Source: Bartonella sp. F02
Lineage (GTDB): Bacteria; Pseudomonadota; Alphaproteobacteria; Rhizobiales; Rhizobiaceae
Length of the DNA stretch: 64,000 nt
Assembly (NCBI RefSeq): GCF_026929975.1
Contig: NZ_JANHOK010000001.1
Span: 62,001-126,000 of the forward strand
Direction: 5' to 3'
Under the pieces are notes generated by a model, which made no database searches, was not told the DNA's origin, and saw nothing but the letters and a program-made list of their open reading frames with translations. Numbering within the stretch: position 1 is the stretch's first letter; each line of letters opens with the position of its first letter. Positions 6,485 through 15,469 of the stretch are shown here, piece after piece. The translations under genes were made by a program, and so were the position numbers.

Positions 6485-9400
6485 TTACCTCTTTTGCGTA
6501 ACAGATTTTTTACCAATCCGGTAACGACGGATTGATTGATGTGCGATCGCAATTAAAATAAGAACAGTCGTTCCCAAAACGAGGGAAAACACACCAACAT
6601 CAAATAAAAAAGCAGATGCTGCAGGAACCTTTCCAATCCAAGGTATATCAATATACTGAAAAAAGGATGTTAAAAAAGGAAATCCAAAAAACCATGAACC
6701 CGCCCCTGTTGCAACTGATAGCAATAAGCCAAAACCGATCCAAAGCAGAGGTAAAACACGGAGACGATTTTCCACCCAGCGAATATTCGCCGCAAGATAC
6801 TGCAAAATAAAACCTATTGCTAAAGTAACACCACCAGCAAATCCACCTCCTGAAAGATCATGTCCACGCATCAATAAATAAATTGCAAAAGCAAGAATAA
6901 CCGGAAAGAGCCAATGCATAATAACAGCCGGAATAGCTAAATAATCTGATAATGTATCTCCAATTTCACGATTAGGCTGTGCCATGTCAAAAGCTGTTTG
7001 CTTTTGCTGCTGAGAAGGCGCATCAATACTTTCAGGAGCAGGACGAAAACGCCGTAAAAGAGCAAAGATAGTAAGAGCCACAATGCCCAAGACAACACTT
7101 TCCCCCATTGTATCAAATCCACGAAAATCAACCAACAAAACATTCACGACATTACGTCCACCTGCATCAGAATACGCATGAGTAAGAAAAAAATCAGAGA
7201 CTGTCTTTCCTTGTGGACGTGTCATCATCGCAAAAGACAACCACGCCATACTTATACCCCCGACACACGCTATAATAAAATCACGCAAACGACGTAATCG
7301 AACTGAAAAAGAAATAGGAAAAGAAGCAGGATCATACAAACGTTTAGGCAACCACCGTAAACCAAGAAGCAAAAGAACGGTTGTTACAACTTCCACAACT
7401 AATTGTGTTACCGCCAAATCAGGTGCAGAAAGCCATAAAAAAGTTGCACAAGTCATCAAACCAGCGCCACCCAATAACATTAATGATGCAAAACGATGAA
7501 ACTTTGCTTGCCAAGCAACTAAAAGTGCACACGTTCCACCAATCAACCAAAAAATAATAAAAGGAAAATCAGGAAGAGACAACGACAAAGAACCTGCTAA
7601 AATTAAACCATCATACCAAAGCAAAAGGCCAGCAAATGCAAAACATATACCCAATACCCAATGTAATTGAATCTGTAAACGACATGTTGATAAAAAGGAT
7701 TCAGCTCTGCATGGCCACTTCCAAGAAATCATCATAAAGATTCGTTCAAAGATTCGTTGTCTTTTTAAATTCCGAAGGAAAGGAGGACCTTCCTCACAAA
7801 ATAGGAAATAACGATGTCCTATAATATAAAGTAATATCCCTCCTGATAAAGCTATAAAACTCATAATTAATGGAGTATTAAAGCCATGCCATACAGCTAA
7901 ACTATAAGAAGGTGTCATAGCTCCTAAAACAGCTACAACCGCATTATCCAAAATAAGTCCTATGGTAAAATTTGGAAAAATACCGACCGCTAAACAAATA
8001 AAAACTAACAATTCTATTGGTAAGCGCATAAAATGCGGTGGTTCATGTGGTATTTTAGGTAAATCAACGGGTTTTTTTCCGAAAAAAACACCATGCATAA
8101 AGCGTAAAGAATAAGTGACACTAAATAAACTCGCTAGCGTTGCCACATAAGGAGCAATCCAATCTAGCCATGACTCCATATGCGTTTCAATTGCTTCAGT
8201 AAAAAACATTTCTTTCGATAAAAAACCATTTAACAAAGGAACACCAGCCATCGCTGCACTGGCAACAAGAGCAAGAGTTCCTGTAATAGGCATATAACGG
8301 AAAAGACCTGTTAACCGACGCATATCACGTGTGCCTGTTTCGTGATCAATAATACCTGCTGCCATAAATAAAGAAGCTTTAAAAGTTGCATGGTTAGCCA
8401 TATGAAAGATTGCAGCAACACAGGCAAGCGGACTTCCAAAACTTAAAAGCGTGGTAACCAAACCAAGATGACTAATCGTCGAATAAGCCAATAAACCTTT
8501 CAAATCTTGCTGAAACATTGAAAAATATGCACCAAGAAGCAATGTTATGAGTCCCGAAAAACCAACCAACCAAAACCAAGATTCTGTTCCTGATAAAACT
8601 GGCCATAAACGAACAAGCAAAAATAATCCCGCTTTCACCATTGTTGCTGAATGTAAATAAGCTGATACCGGCGTTGGTGCAGCCATTGCGTTTGGTAACC
8701 AAAAATGAAATGGAAATTGTGCACTCTTCGTTAATCCTCCTAACAAAAGACAAATGAGTACAGGAAGATAAAGAGAACTCGACCGAATAAGATCTCCAGA
8801 CTGTAATACTTTATCTAAATCAAAACTGCCAACAATCCGCCCAATGAGTAAAACTCCAATAAAAAGCGCAAAACCACCAAAACCTGTAACCGTTAACGCC
8901 ATGCGTGCCCCATCACGCGCATTAGCATTATGATGCCAATAACCAATTAATAAAAAAGAGAAAACACTTGTTATTTCCCAGAAAATCACCAAAAAAATGA
9001 GATTGCCTGATAAAACTATTCCTATCATAGATCCCATAAAAGCAAGCAAAAAAGAGAAAAAACGCGGAACTGGATCCGCAGGATCCATATAATAACGCGC
9101 ATAAACAACAACAAGCAGCCCAATTCCCGCAATTAAAAGGCTAAAAAGCCATGATAAGCCATCCATACGTAGAACAAAATTAACACCCCACTCCGGAAGC
9201 CAAGAAATATCTAAACGAACGACACGATTTCCACGAACTGCAGGATACAGCATAATTGTAAAAAGAAAGCTGAAAAGAGCAATTGCTCCAGCAAACCACG
9301 CTTCATTGTTTTTAGCTGTTGAACGGAAAAAACCAATAATAAAGCTACCACTAAAAGGAAGCAAAACCAACAATATCAACATTGCTTCCCGTGTTGTCAT
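6485..9400 (-). CDS. phaAB: Pha (Mrp-type) cation/proton antiporter, fused subunits A and B
   Basis: A 971-residue membrane protein in which an MrpA-type ND5-like portion (about 1-760) is fused to an MrpB-type portion (about 800-971). In the A part, GLTKSAQFPFHFWLPNAMAAPTPVSAYLHSATMVKAG carries the essential lysine and histidine residues, followed by LLAYSTISHLG. The B part begins after a hydrophilic linker near DAPSQQQKQ and contains RGHDLSGGGFAGGVTLAIGF. A/B fusion is the standard arrangement in Rhizobiales Pha systems. First gene of the operon; its promoter should lie in the 205-bp AT-rich gap upstream (9401-9605). Confidence 0.93.
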   Translation of the reverse strand: MTTREAMLILLVLLPFSGSFIIGFFRSTAKNNEAWFAGAIALFSFLFTIMLYPAVRGNRVVRLDISWLPEWGVNFVLRMDGLSWLFSLLIAGIGLLVVVYARYYMDPADPVPRFFSFLLAFMGSMIGIVLSGNLIFLVIFWEITSVFSFLLIGYWHHNANARDGARMALTVTGFGGFALFIGVLLIGRIVGSFDLDKVLQSGDLIRSSSLYLPVLICLLLGGLTKSAQFPFHFWLPNAMAAPTPVSAYLHSATMVKAGLFLLVRLWPVLSGTESWFWLVGFSGLITLLLGAYFSMFQQDLKGLLAYSTISHLGLVTTLLSFGSPLACVAAIFHMANHATFKASLFMAAGIIDHETGTRDMRRLTGLFRYMPITGTLALVASAAMAGVPLLNGFLSKEMFFTEAIETHMESWLDWIAPYVATLASLFSVTYSLRFMHGVFFGKKPVDLPKIPHEPPHFMRLPIELLVFICLAVGIFPNFTIGLILDNAVVAVLGAMTPSYSLAVWHGFNTPLIMSFIALSGGILLYIIGHRYFLFCEEGPPFLRNLKRQRIFERIFMMISWKWPCRAESFLSTCRLQIQLHWVLGICFAFAGLLLWYDGLILAGSLSLSLPDFPFIIFWLIGGTCALLVAWQAKFHRFASLMLLGGAGLMTCATFLWLSAPDLAVTQLVVEVVTTVLLLLGLRWLPKRLYDPASFPISFSVRLRRLRDFIIACVGGISMAWLSFAMMTRPQGKTVSDFFLTHAYSDAGGRNVVNVLLVDFRGFDTMGESVVLGIVALTIFALLRRFRPAPESIDAPSQQQKQTAFDMAQPNREIGDTLSDYLAIPAVIMHWLFPVILAFAIYLLMRGHDLSGGGFAGGVTLAIGFILQYLAANIRWVENRLRVLPLLWIGFGLLLSVATGAGSWFFGFPFLTSFFQYIDIPWIGKVPAASAFLFDVGVFSLVLGTTVLILIAIAHQSIRRYRIGKKSVTQKR

Positions 9401-9605
9401 TTTCTAAGTTCCACCTTACTTTGCATACTTTGCCATCAAAAAAATAAAAATGAAAAAGTACAAAAAACATATTGTCATTTTTCATTTTATACTAAGTCTA
9501 TAAACTTTAAATAAGCTTAAAAACATCAAAAACTCTTATGAAACAATCCTTTTCTTAAAAACAAATGGAACATATCTCGAATTTCATTTATCTTTAAGGA
9601 TTTCC

Positions 9606-10085
9606 TCATCCTTTAAAAATACGAGAAATGCATTGTTTTCGAGCTCCATGAAAAGGTTGATAACTATTATCATTGATATTATAAGAACGATAGCGTTTCA
9701 TACAAGAATCGATATGCTGTTTAAGCATCCATGGCTTTTTTCTCTCTACAGAATAAGCTTTCTCTCTTTTTGGTGAAGCCAATACTGTTTCTAAAGAAAT
9801 ATTTTTAACATCCACATTTTCAAATACAAGAAATGCTGCCTCAGGATACCACCAATTATCACTATACTTACGATACCCATGTCGATAATTATGATATCCC
9901 TTAAAACCATTAAGCTCTTTACGACCTGTGATAACTAAAGGAGCAAAATCTTCTTGAAAAGAAGATTGAGGGATTATTTCAGCATCATCTTTTTGCGCTA
10001 AACCAGCAATATTGGTTAACATCACAAAAATATTTCCAATAAACATAATTGCTAAAACATAACACAAATTATTAATAATACGCAT
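9606..10085 (-). CDS. BA14K-family exported protein
   Basis: A 159-residue protein with an N-terminal hydrophobic segment (about 5-28) that may be a signal peptide cleaved after GLA30. The C-terminal third contains CMKRYRSYNINDNSYQPF (128-145) and a second Cys at 152. This Cys/RYRSY/D-SYQP-pattern is the BA14K family signature, named for a Brucella 14-kDa immunoreactive protein. The middle is rich in Tyr, His and Arg (YHNYRHGYRKY), like the low-complexity part of other BA14K proteins. Some members are reported to bind carbohydrate. It is divergent from nspC, with about 165 bp between. Confidence 0.75.
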   Translation of the reverse strand: MRIINNLCYVLAIMFIGNIFVMLTNIAGLAQKDDAEIIPQSSFQEDFAPLVITGRKELNGFKGYHNYRHGYRKYSDNWWYPEAAFLVFENVDVKNISLETVLASPKREKAYSVERKKPWMLKQHIDSCMKRYRSYNINDNSYQPFHGARKQCISRIFKG

Positions 10086-10251
10086 AACACAAATCTCAAA
10101 AAAACAAAACTCAACAACAAGCTGTCTTTAGGACTGTCAAATGAAAACAGATTTTCCTTTACAATTCTTCTTTTCTTGAGACATGCTGTTGCCATGCGTA
10201 CTAAACGCGAATATGAATAATAAGATCCTTCATAACGAGAATAAATAAACA

Positions 10252-11349
10252 ATGATAAGCACACCTTATTATCTTATCGATAAATCTAAACTCATAAAGA
10301 ACATGGAAACTATTACCCGATTACGAAAACTATCGGGAGCAAAAGTTGTTTTGGCTTTAAAATGTTTTGCCACATGGAGTCTGTTCGATTTTATGTCGGA
10401 GTATATGGATGGAACAACATCATCATCTCTCTATGAATTGCGCTTAGGAAGAGAAAAATTTGGCAAAGAAACCCATGCTTATTCCGTTGCTTGGGCAGAC
10501 GATGAAATTGATGAAGCGTGCGATTATGCAGATAAAATTATCTTTAATTCCATCCAACAGCTTCAACGTTTTTCTAACTCTACAAAAAGTATTGAACGAG
10601 GTTTAAGATTAAACCCAGGAATAAGCGCATCAAATTTTGATCTCGCAAATCCCTCTCGCCCCTTTAGTCGTTTAGGTGAAACAAATAAAAGCGCTATTCA
10701 AGAAATTTTACCTCTCATCAATGGTTTAATGATACATAATAATTGCGAAAATTCTGATTTTAATCTTTTTAATCAGATGCTTAATCATATGGAAGAAAAA
10801 TTTTCAGATCTTTTCTCTGCGGTTGATTGGATTAGTCTTGGTGGAGGCATCCACTTTACTGCCGAAAACTACCCTCTAGAAATCTTTGCGGAACGTCTAA
10901 AACATTTTGCCCAAACTTATAATGTAACCGTTTTTTTGGAACCGGGAGAAGCTGCTATTACCAAAAGCACAACCCTTGAAGTTAGTGTTCTTGACACACT
11001 ATACAACCAAAAAAATATCGCCATTGTTGATAGTTCTGTCGAAGCGCATATGCTTGATCTTTTAATTTATCGCGAAAACGCCAAATTAGAACCCAATCAA
11101 GGCCCTCATGAAATTATGATTTGTGGAAAATCTTGTCTTGCTGGAGACATTTTTGGAACCTTTCACTTCCCTAAACCTCTTAAAATCGGTGATAGATTAT
11201 CTTTTCAAGACGCTGCAGGATACACAATGGTCAAAAAAAATTGGTTTAATGGCGTAAAAATGCCTTCTATTGTTATCAAAGAATGTGATGGTACGTTAAC
11301 ACTTCAACGTCAATTCGGATATAATGATTATAAAAATAACCTTTCATAA
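10252..11349 (+). CDS. nspC: Carboxynorspermidine/carboxyspermidine decarboxylase
   Basis: A 365-residue fold-III PLP decarboxylase. The PLP lysine is Lys37 in KVVLALKCFATW, typical of NspC/CASDC. Further family features are SSSLYELRLG, the MIHNNCENSDF segment, WISLGGGIHFT and FLEPGEAAI, and a C-terminal CLAGDIFGTF. It removes the carboxyl group from carboxynorspermidine or carboxyspermidine to make norspermidine or spermidine. The partner dehydrogenase follows 60 bp downstream. Whether the product is spermidine, norspermidine or a homologue cannot be read from sequence. The ATG at 10252 gives the expected N-terminus TPYYLIDKSKL. Confidence 0.9.
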   Translation: MISTPYYLIDKSKLIKNMETITRLRKLSGAKVVLALKCFATWSLFDFMSEYMDGTTSSSLYELRLGREKFGKETHAYSVAWADDEIDEACDYADKIIFNSIQQLQRFSNSTKSIERGLRLNPGISASNFDLANPSRPFSRLGETNKSAIQEILPLINGLMIHNNCENSDFNLFNQMLNHMEEKFSDLFSAVDWISLGGGIHFTAENYPLEIFAERLKHFAQTYNVTVFLEPGEAAITKSTTLEVSVLDTLYNQKNIAIVDSSVEAHMLDLLIYRENAKLEPNQGPHEIMICGKSCLAGDIFGTFHFPKPLKIGDRLSFQDAAGYTMVKKNWFNGVKMPSIVIKECDGTLTLQRQFGYNDYKNNLS

Positions 11350-11408
11350 TAAACTAATGTGTTAAAACAGTTATGTGACAGACAATATTAAAAGGAGATA
11401 AAACCACA

Positions 11409-12647
11409 ATGAAGAAAAATATTCTCATTATTGGTGCTGGGGGTGTTGCGCAAGTTGTCGCCCATAAATGTGCTCAAAATAACGACATTCTCGGAGAAAT
11501 CCATATTGCTTCACGAACATTGAAAAAATGTGATGCCATCATTGCTTCCATTAAGGATAAAAAAGCAATGAAAGTAGAAAATGTTCTTCAAAGTCACGCC
11601 GTTGATGCAATGAAAGTAGAAGAAGTTATAGCGCTTATTCAAAAAACGAGATGTGAAATTGTCATTAATGTTGGTTCTCCTTTTCTTAACATGTCTGTTC
11701 TTTCAGCCTGTATTGAAACCAAATGTGCTTATATTGACACCGCAATCCATGAAGATCCTCTAAAAATTTGTGAAACACCACCTTGGTATAACAACTATGA
11801 ATGGCCTCGACGTCAAGAATGTGAAAAAGCTGGTATAACTGCCATTTTAGGAGCCGGATTTGATCCCGGTGTTGTTAATGCGTATGCAGCATTAGCCTAT
11901 AATGATTATTTTGACAAAATTACCGATATCGATATTATTGATATTAATGCTGGCAGCCATGGACATTGGTTTGCTACAAATTTTGATCCAGAAATTAATT
12001 TTCGAGAATTTACGGGACAAGTATGGTCATGGCAAAATAAAAAGTGGATCTCTAATCAGATGTTTGAAGTTAGCCAAGAATGGGATCTCCCCGTTGTTGG
12101 AAAACAAAGAGCTTACATGTCAGGACATGATGAAATCCATTCATTGTCTAAAAATCTTAATGTTCCCAATATTCGCTTTTGGATGGGATTTGGAGAACGT
12201 TATATAACGGTTTTTACTGTTCTTAAAAATCTTGGGCTTTTGTCTGAACAACCGGTAAAAACCGCAGAAGGACAAGAGGTTGTCCCTTTGAAAGTTGTGA
12301 AAGCTGTTTTACCAGATCCCGCTTCTTTAGCGCCAAATTATACGGGAAAAACCTGTATAGGAGATCTTATTAAAGGTGAAAAAGATGGAAAACCAAGAGA
12401 GATTTTCATTTATAATGTAGCTGATCATAAACAAGCATTTAATGAAACAGCTGCACAAGGAATTTCTTTCACAGCTGGTGTACCGGCAGCTGCAGCAGCT
12501 ATTCTCATTGCTACAGACACATGGGATGTTAAAACCATGGTTAACGTAGAAGAACTCCCACCAATTCCTTTTCTTAAATGTCTCGACCGTATGGGACTTC
12601 CTACCCACATAAGAGAACAACAAGAAGATAAAAAATTACAATTTTAA
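11409..12647 (+). CDS. Carboxynorspermidine/carboxyspermidine synthase (saccharopine dehydrogenase-like)
   Basis: A 412-residue NAD(P)-dependent enzyme of the saccharopine dehydrogenase superfamily. The N-terminal Rossmann motif is IIGAGGVAQVVAHKCA (about 6-21), followed by INVGSPFLNMSVLSACIE, AILGAGFDPGVVNAYAA and GSHGHWFATNFDPEINFRE, typical of CASDH. It condenses L-aspartate semialdehyde with a diamine (putrescine or diaminopropane), and NspC then decarboxylates the product. An AAGGAGA ribosome site precedes the ATG. A strong hairpin terminator follows (12670-12702). Confidence 0.88.
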   Translation: MKKNILIIGAGGVAQVVAHKCAQNNDILGEIHIASRTLKKCDAIIASIKDKKAMKVENVLQSHAVDAMKVEEVIALIQKTRCEIVINVGSPFLNMSVLSACIETKCAYIDTAIHEDPLKICETPPWYNNYEWPRRQECEKAGITAILGAGFDPGVVNAYAALAYNDYFDKITDIDIIDINAGSHGHWFATNFDPEINFREFTGQVWSWQNKKWISNQMFEVSQEWDLPVVGKQRAYMSGHDEIHSLSKNLNVPNIRFWMGFGERYITVFTVLKNLGLLSEQPVKTAEGQEVVPLKVVKAVLPDPASLAPNYTGKTCIGDLIKGEKDGKPREIFIYNVADHKQAFNETAAQGISFTAGVPAAAAAILIATDTWDVKTMVNVEELPPIPFLKCLDRMGLPTHIREQQEDKKLQF

Positions 12648-12669
12648 TTTATTCATATCTTTAAGATAC

Positions 12670-12702
12670 GATAAAACCACCTTTAAAAAAGGTGGTTTTA
12701 TC
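12670..12702. terminator. Bidirectional intrinsic terminator between the polyamine genes and lpdA
   Basis: A perfect 15-bp inverted repeat (12670-12684 and 12688-12702) with an AAA loop. The core ACCACCTTT/AAAGGTGGT is followed by TTTTA on either strand, so it can end transcription from both the rightward CASDH gene and the leftward lpdA gene, which converge here. Confidence 0.85.
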
Positions 12703-12778
12703 AAAAAATATACAAACTTATAAAAAGCTCTTTTTTCTGCCAATTTCTGCTAAAAAACAAAACGCCTCTAAAAGATTT

Positions 12779-14185
12779 TTAAGTATGAAGTGGTTTAGAA
12801 AATGTTGCTAAAGCAGCTTCTCGAACGGCTTCTGATAAAGTAGGATGGGCATGACAACAACGCCCTAAATCCTCTGATGAGCCACCAAATTCCATTAAAA
12901 CCGCAATTTCGTGTATCATTTCACCAGCACCAAATCCGAGAATATGTCCACCTAAGACGCGATCTGTATTTTTATCGGCAAGAATTTTAACAAATCCATC
13001 ACTTTTTTGCATTGCACGTGCACGCCCATTAGCCATAAACGGAAACTTGCCAATATTATAACTAATTCCAGCAGCTTTCAGTTCTTCTTCTGTCTTACCC
13101 ACACTCGCAATTTCTGGCTGTGTATAAACAACACTGGGAATAACATTAAAATTAACATGACCTTTTTGACCAGCCAAGATTTCAGCAACAGCAACGCCTT
13201 CTTCTTCAGCTTTATGAGCTAACATTGGCCCTTTTATAACATCACCAATTGCGTAAATACCTGCAATGTTCGTTTGCCAGTGCTCATTTGTTTCAATAAA
13301 GCCACGCTTATCTACTTGAACTCCAACTTCTGCTAAACCGAGTCCCTCTGTATATGGAACACGTCCCGTAGCAATTAAAACAACATCTGCGTCTAAAGTT
13401 TCAGTTAAATCACCTTTAACAGATTCAAAAGTCACCTTAGCTCCTGAATCTGATCGAGTAACAGCTGTTACTTTTGCGCCAAGCTTATACTCAATTCCCT
13501 GCTTTTCCATTAATTTTTGAAATTGCCGAGAAAGTTCACCATCCATTGAGCCTAAAACTTTATCAAGAAACTCAACAACTGTCACTTTAGTACCGAGACG
13601 ATTCCATACAGAACCAAGCTCTGAACCAATAACACCAGCGCCGATAACCACCATACGTTCAGGAACTTTCTCAAGCGCAAGTGCTCCGGTAGAAGATACG
13701 ATAACTTTTTCATCAATATCAACACTGACACCAGGAATACCTGAAACGTCTGATCCTGTAGCAATAATAATATTTTTTGTTGAAATCGTTTGTTGATGAC
13801 CATCTTGAGCCGTAACATCAATTTGATTTGCGCTTAAGATTTTGGCTGTCCCTTCAAACGTGTCAATTTTATTTTTTTTCATTAAAAATGAAATGCCACT
13901 CGTATTAGCTGTCACGACAGATTTTTTGTGCATCATCATTTGTTCAAGGTTAAGCTTAGGTTTAGAAACTGAAACACCCAAAGTTTCAAAACCGTGTTGC
14001 GCTTCAGCAAAAACTTCTGAAGCGTGTAATAAAGCTTTAGAAGGAATACATCCAACATTAAGACATGTTCCTCCTAGTGTTGTGCGTTTCTCAATAATTG
14101 CAGCTTTAAGCCCCAATTGCGCTGCTTTTATCGCTGCTACATAACCACCAGGACCCGCGCCGATTACAACAACATCATAAGACAT
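12779..14185 (-). CDS. lpdA: Dihydrolipoamide dehydrogenase (E3)
   Basis: A 468-residue flavoprotein disulfide reductase. It has an N-terminal FAD motif VIGAGPGGYVAAI, the redox-active Cys41/Cys46 pair in GGTCLNVGCIPSK, the NAD motif VIGAGVIGSELGSVW, the second FAD segment GIYAIGDVIKGPMLAHKAEEEG, and the C-terminal His-Glu dyad in CHAHPTLSEA. It reoxidises dihydrolipoamide of the 2-oxoglutarate dehydrogenase complex. It is the last gene of the sucCDAB-lpdA block and lies 31 bp after sucB, so it probably serves that complex in particular. Confidence 0.95.
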   Translation of the reverse strand: MSYDVVVIGAGPGGYVAAIKAAQLGLKAAIIEKRTTLGGTCLNVGCIPSKALLHASEVFAEAQHGFETLGVSVSKPKLNLEQMMMHKKSVVTANTSGISFLMKKNKIDTFEGTAKILSANQIDVTAQDGHQQTISTKNIIIATGSDVSGIPGVSVDIDEKVIVSSTGALALEKVPERMVVIGAGVIGSELGSVWNRLGTKVTVVEFLDKVLGSMDGELSRQFQKLMEKQGIEYKLGAKVTAVTRSDSGAKVTFESVKGDLTETLDADVVLIATGRVPYTEGLGLAEVGVQVDKRGFIETNEHWQTNIAGIYAIGDVIKGPMLAHKAEEEGVAVAEILAGQKGHVNFNVIPSVVYTQPEIASVGKTEEELKAAGISYNIGKFPFMANGRARAMQKSDGFVKILADKNTDRVLGGHILGFGAGEMIHEIAVLMEFGGSSEDLGRCCHAHPTLSEAVREAALATFSKPLHT

Positions 14186-14216
14186 TTGTTTTTCCTTTCA
14201 TTTTGAAAAACTATGT

Positions 14217-15437
14217 TTACAAGTCAAGAACCAAGCGTTCTGGATCTTCCAAACTTTCTTTAACACGCACAAGAAAAGTTACCGCTTCTTGTCCATCAAC
14301 AATACGGTGATCATAAGAAAGCGCCAAATACATCATTGGACGAATAACAATTTGACCGCCAACAACCATTGCACGTTCTTTTATTGCATGCATTCCTAGA
14401 ATACCAGATTGCGGTGCATTTAAAATTGGCGTAGACATTAACGATCCGTAAACACCCCCATTTGTAATCGTGAATGTTCCTCCTTGCATATCATTAACTG
14501 CTAATTTTCCATCACGAGCAAGACGCCCCAAGCGGCCAATTTCTTTTTCTATTTCTGCAATTGACATTTGATCTGCATTACGAACAACCGGAACAACAAG
14601 TCCTTTATCCGTTCCAACAGCAATTCCCGTATTGACATAATTTTTATAGACAATATCCGTCCCATCAATTTCCGCATTAACGGCAGGAAGCTCTTTTAGC
14701 GCATGGCAAACAGCTTTTGTAAAAAAGCCCATAAAACCAAGCTTAACGCCATGTTTTTTTTCAAAAATATCTTTGTAACGCTTCCGTAAATCCATTACTG
14801 CAGACATATCAACCTCATTAAATGTGGTTAACATTGCTGCAGTATTTTGGGCATCCTTAAGACGGCGTGCAATTGTTTGACGTAACTTTGTCATACGAAC
14901 ACGCTCTTCATGGACATCATCCGTAGAGGTTACCGGAGAGGAAAAAGAAGCTGATGACTTTGTTCCTTGTGCCAACGTATCAAGAACATCTCCTTTGAGA
15001 ATTTGTCCACGCTTCCCAGACCCCGTAACATCATTTTTCGCAAGATTGTTTTCAGCCATCAATTTTGCTGCTGAAGGAGCAGGAGGCATTGAACTTCCTG
15101 AAGAAGACTGAGTTATTTCAGGTGATCCTGTTTCTGATGAAAGAGGAGCAGTCGTCGATGCAGAAGATGTAGCAGCCGTCGATGGTGCATCACCTGCAAC
15201 TCCAGCTTCTACCAATCCTAAAAGTGCATTCACTTCAACGGTATCACCTTCTTTTGCAATAATTTCGGATAATTTCCCTGCAACAGGTGAGGGAACCTCA
15301 ACTGTTACTTTATCAGTTTCTAATTCAACCAAAGGTTCATCCATAGACACAGCTTCACCAAGACGCTTAAACCATTTACCAATTGTTGCCTCAGTAACCG
15401 ACTCACCCAAAGTAGGAACACGGATTTCAGTAGCCAT
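14217..15437 (-). CDS. sucB: 2-oxoglutarate dehydrogenase E2, dihydrolipoamide succinyltransferase
   Basis: A 406-residue E2 subunit. One N-terminal lipoyl domain has Lys43 in [12 protein letters not shown] as the lipoylated residue. A Ser/Thr/Ala-rich linker (about 85-120) leads to a peripheral subunit-binding domain ([20 protein letters not shown]). The C-terminal catalytic domain ends with [13 protein letters not shown], where His377 and Asp381 are catalytic. It transfers the succinyl group to CoA. Co-directional with sucA and lpdA with short spacers. Confidence 0.95.
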   Translation of the reverse strand: MATEIRVPTLGESVTEATIGKWFKRLGEAVSMDEPLVELETDKVTVEVPSPVAGKLSEIIAKEGDTVEVNALLGLVEAGVAGDAPSTAATSSASTTAPLSSETGSPEITQSSSGSSMPPAPSAAKLMAENNLAKNDVTGSGKRGQILKGDVLDTLAQGTKSSASFSSPVTSTDDVHEERVRMTKLRQTIARRLKDAQNTAAMLTTFNEVDMSAVMDLRKRYKDIFEKKHGVKLGFMGFFTKAVCHALKELPAVNAEIDGTDIVYKNYVNTGIAVGTDKGLVVPVVRNADQMSIAEIEKEIGRLGRLARDGKLAVNDMQGGTFTITNGGVYGSLMSTPILNAPQSGILGMHAIKERAMVVGGQIVIRPMMYLALSYDHRIVDGQEAVTFLVRVKESLEDPERLVLDL

Positions 15438-15469
15438 AATTTTCTTCCATACACCAGAGTAATAATTAA

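Noticed and set aside
10052-10264. 70-residue minus-strand frame across the start of nspC and the BA14K gene
   Set aside because: It overlaps the 5' ends of two real genes, has low-complexity composition and no family resemblance. The region is more plausibly the divergent promoter.
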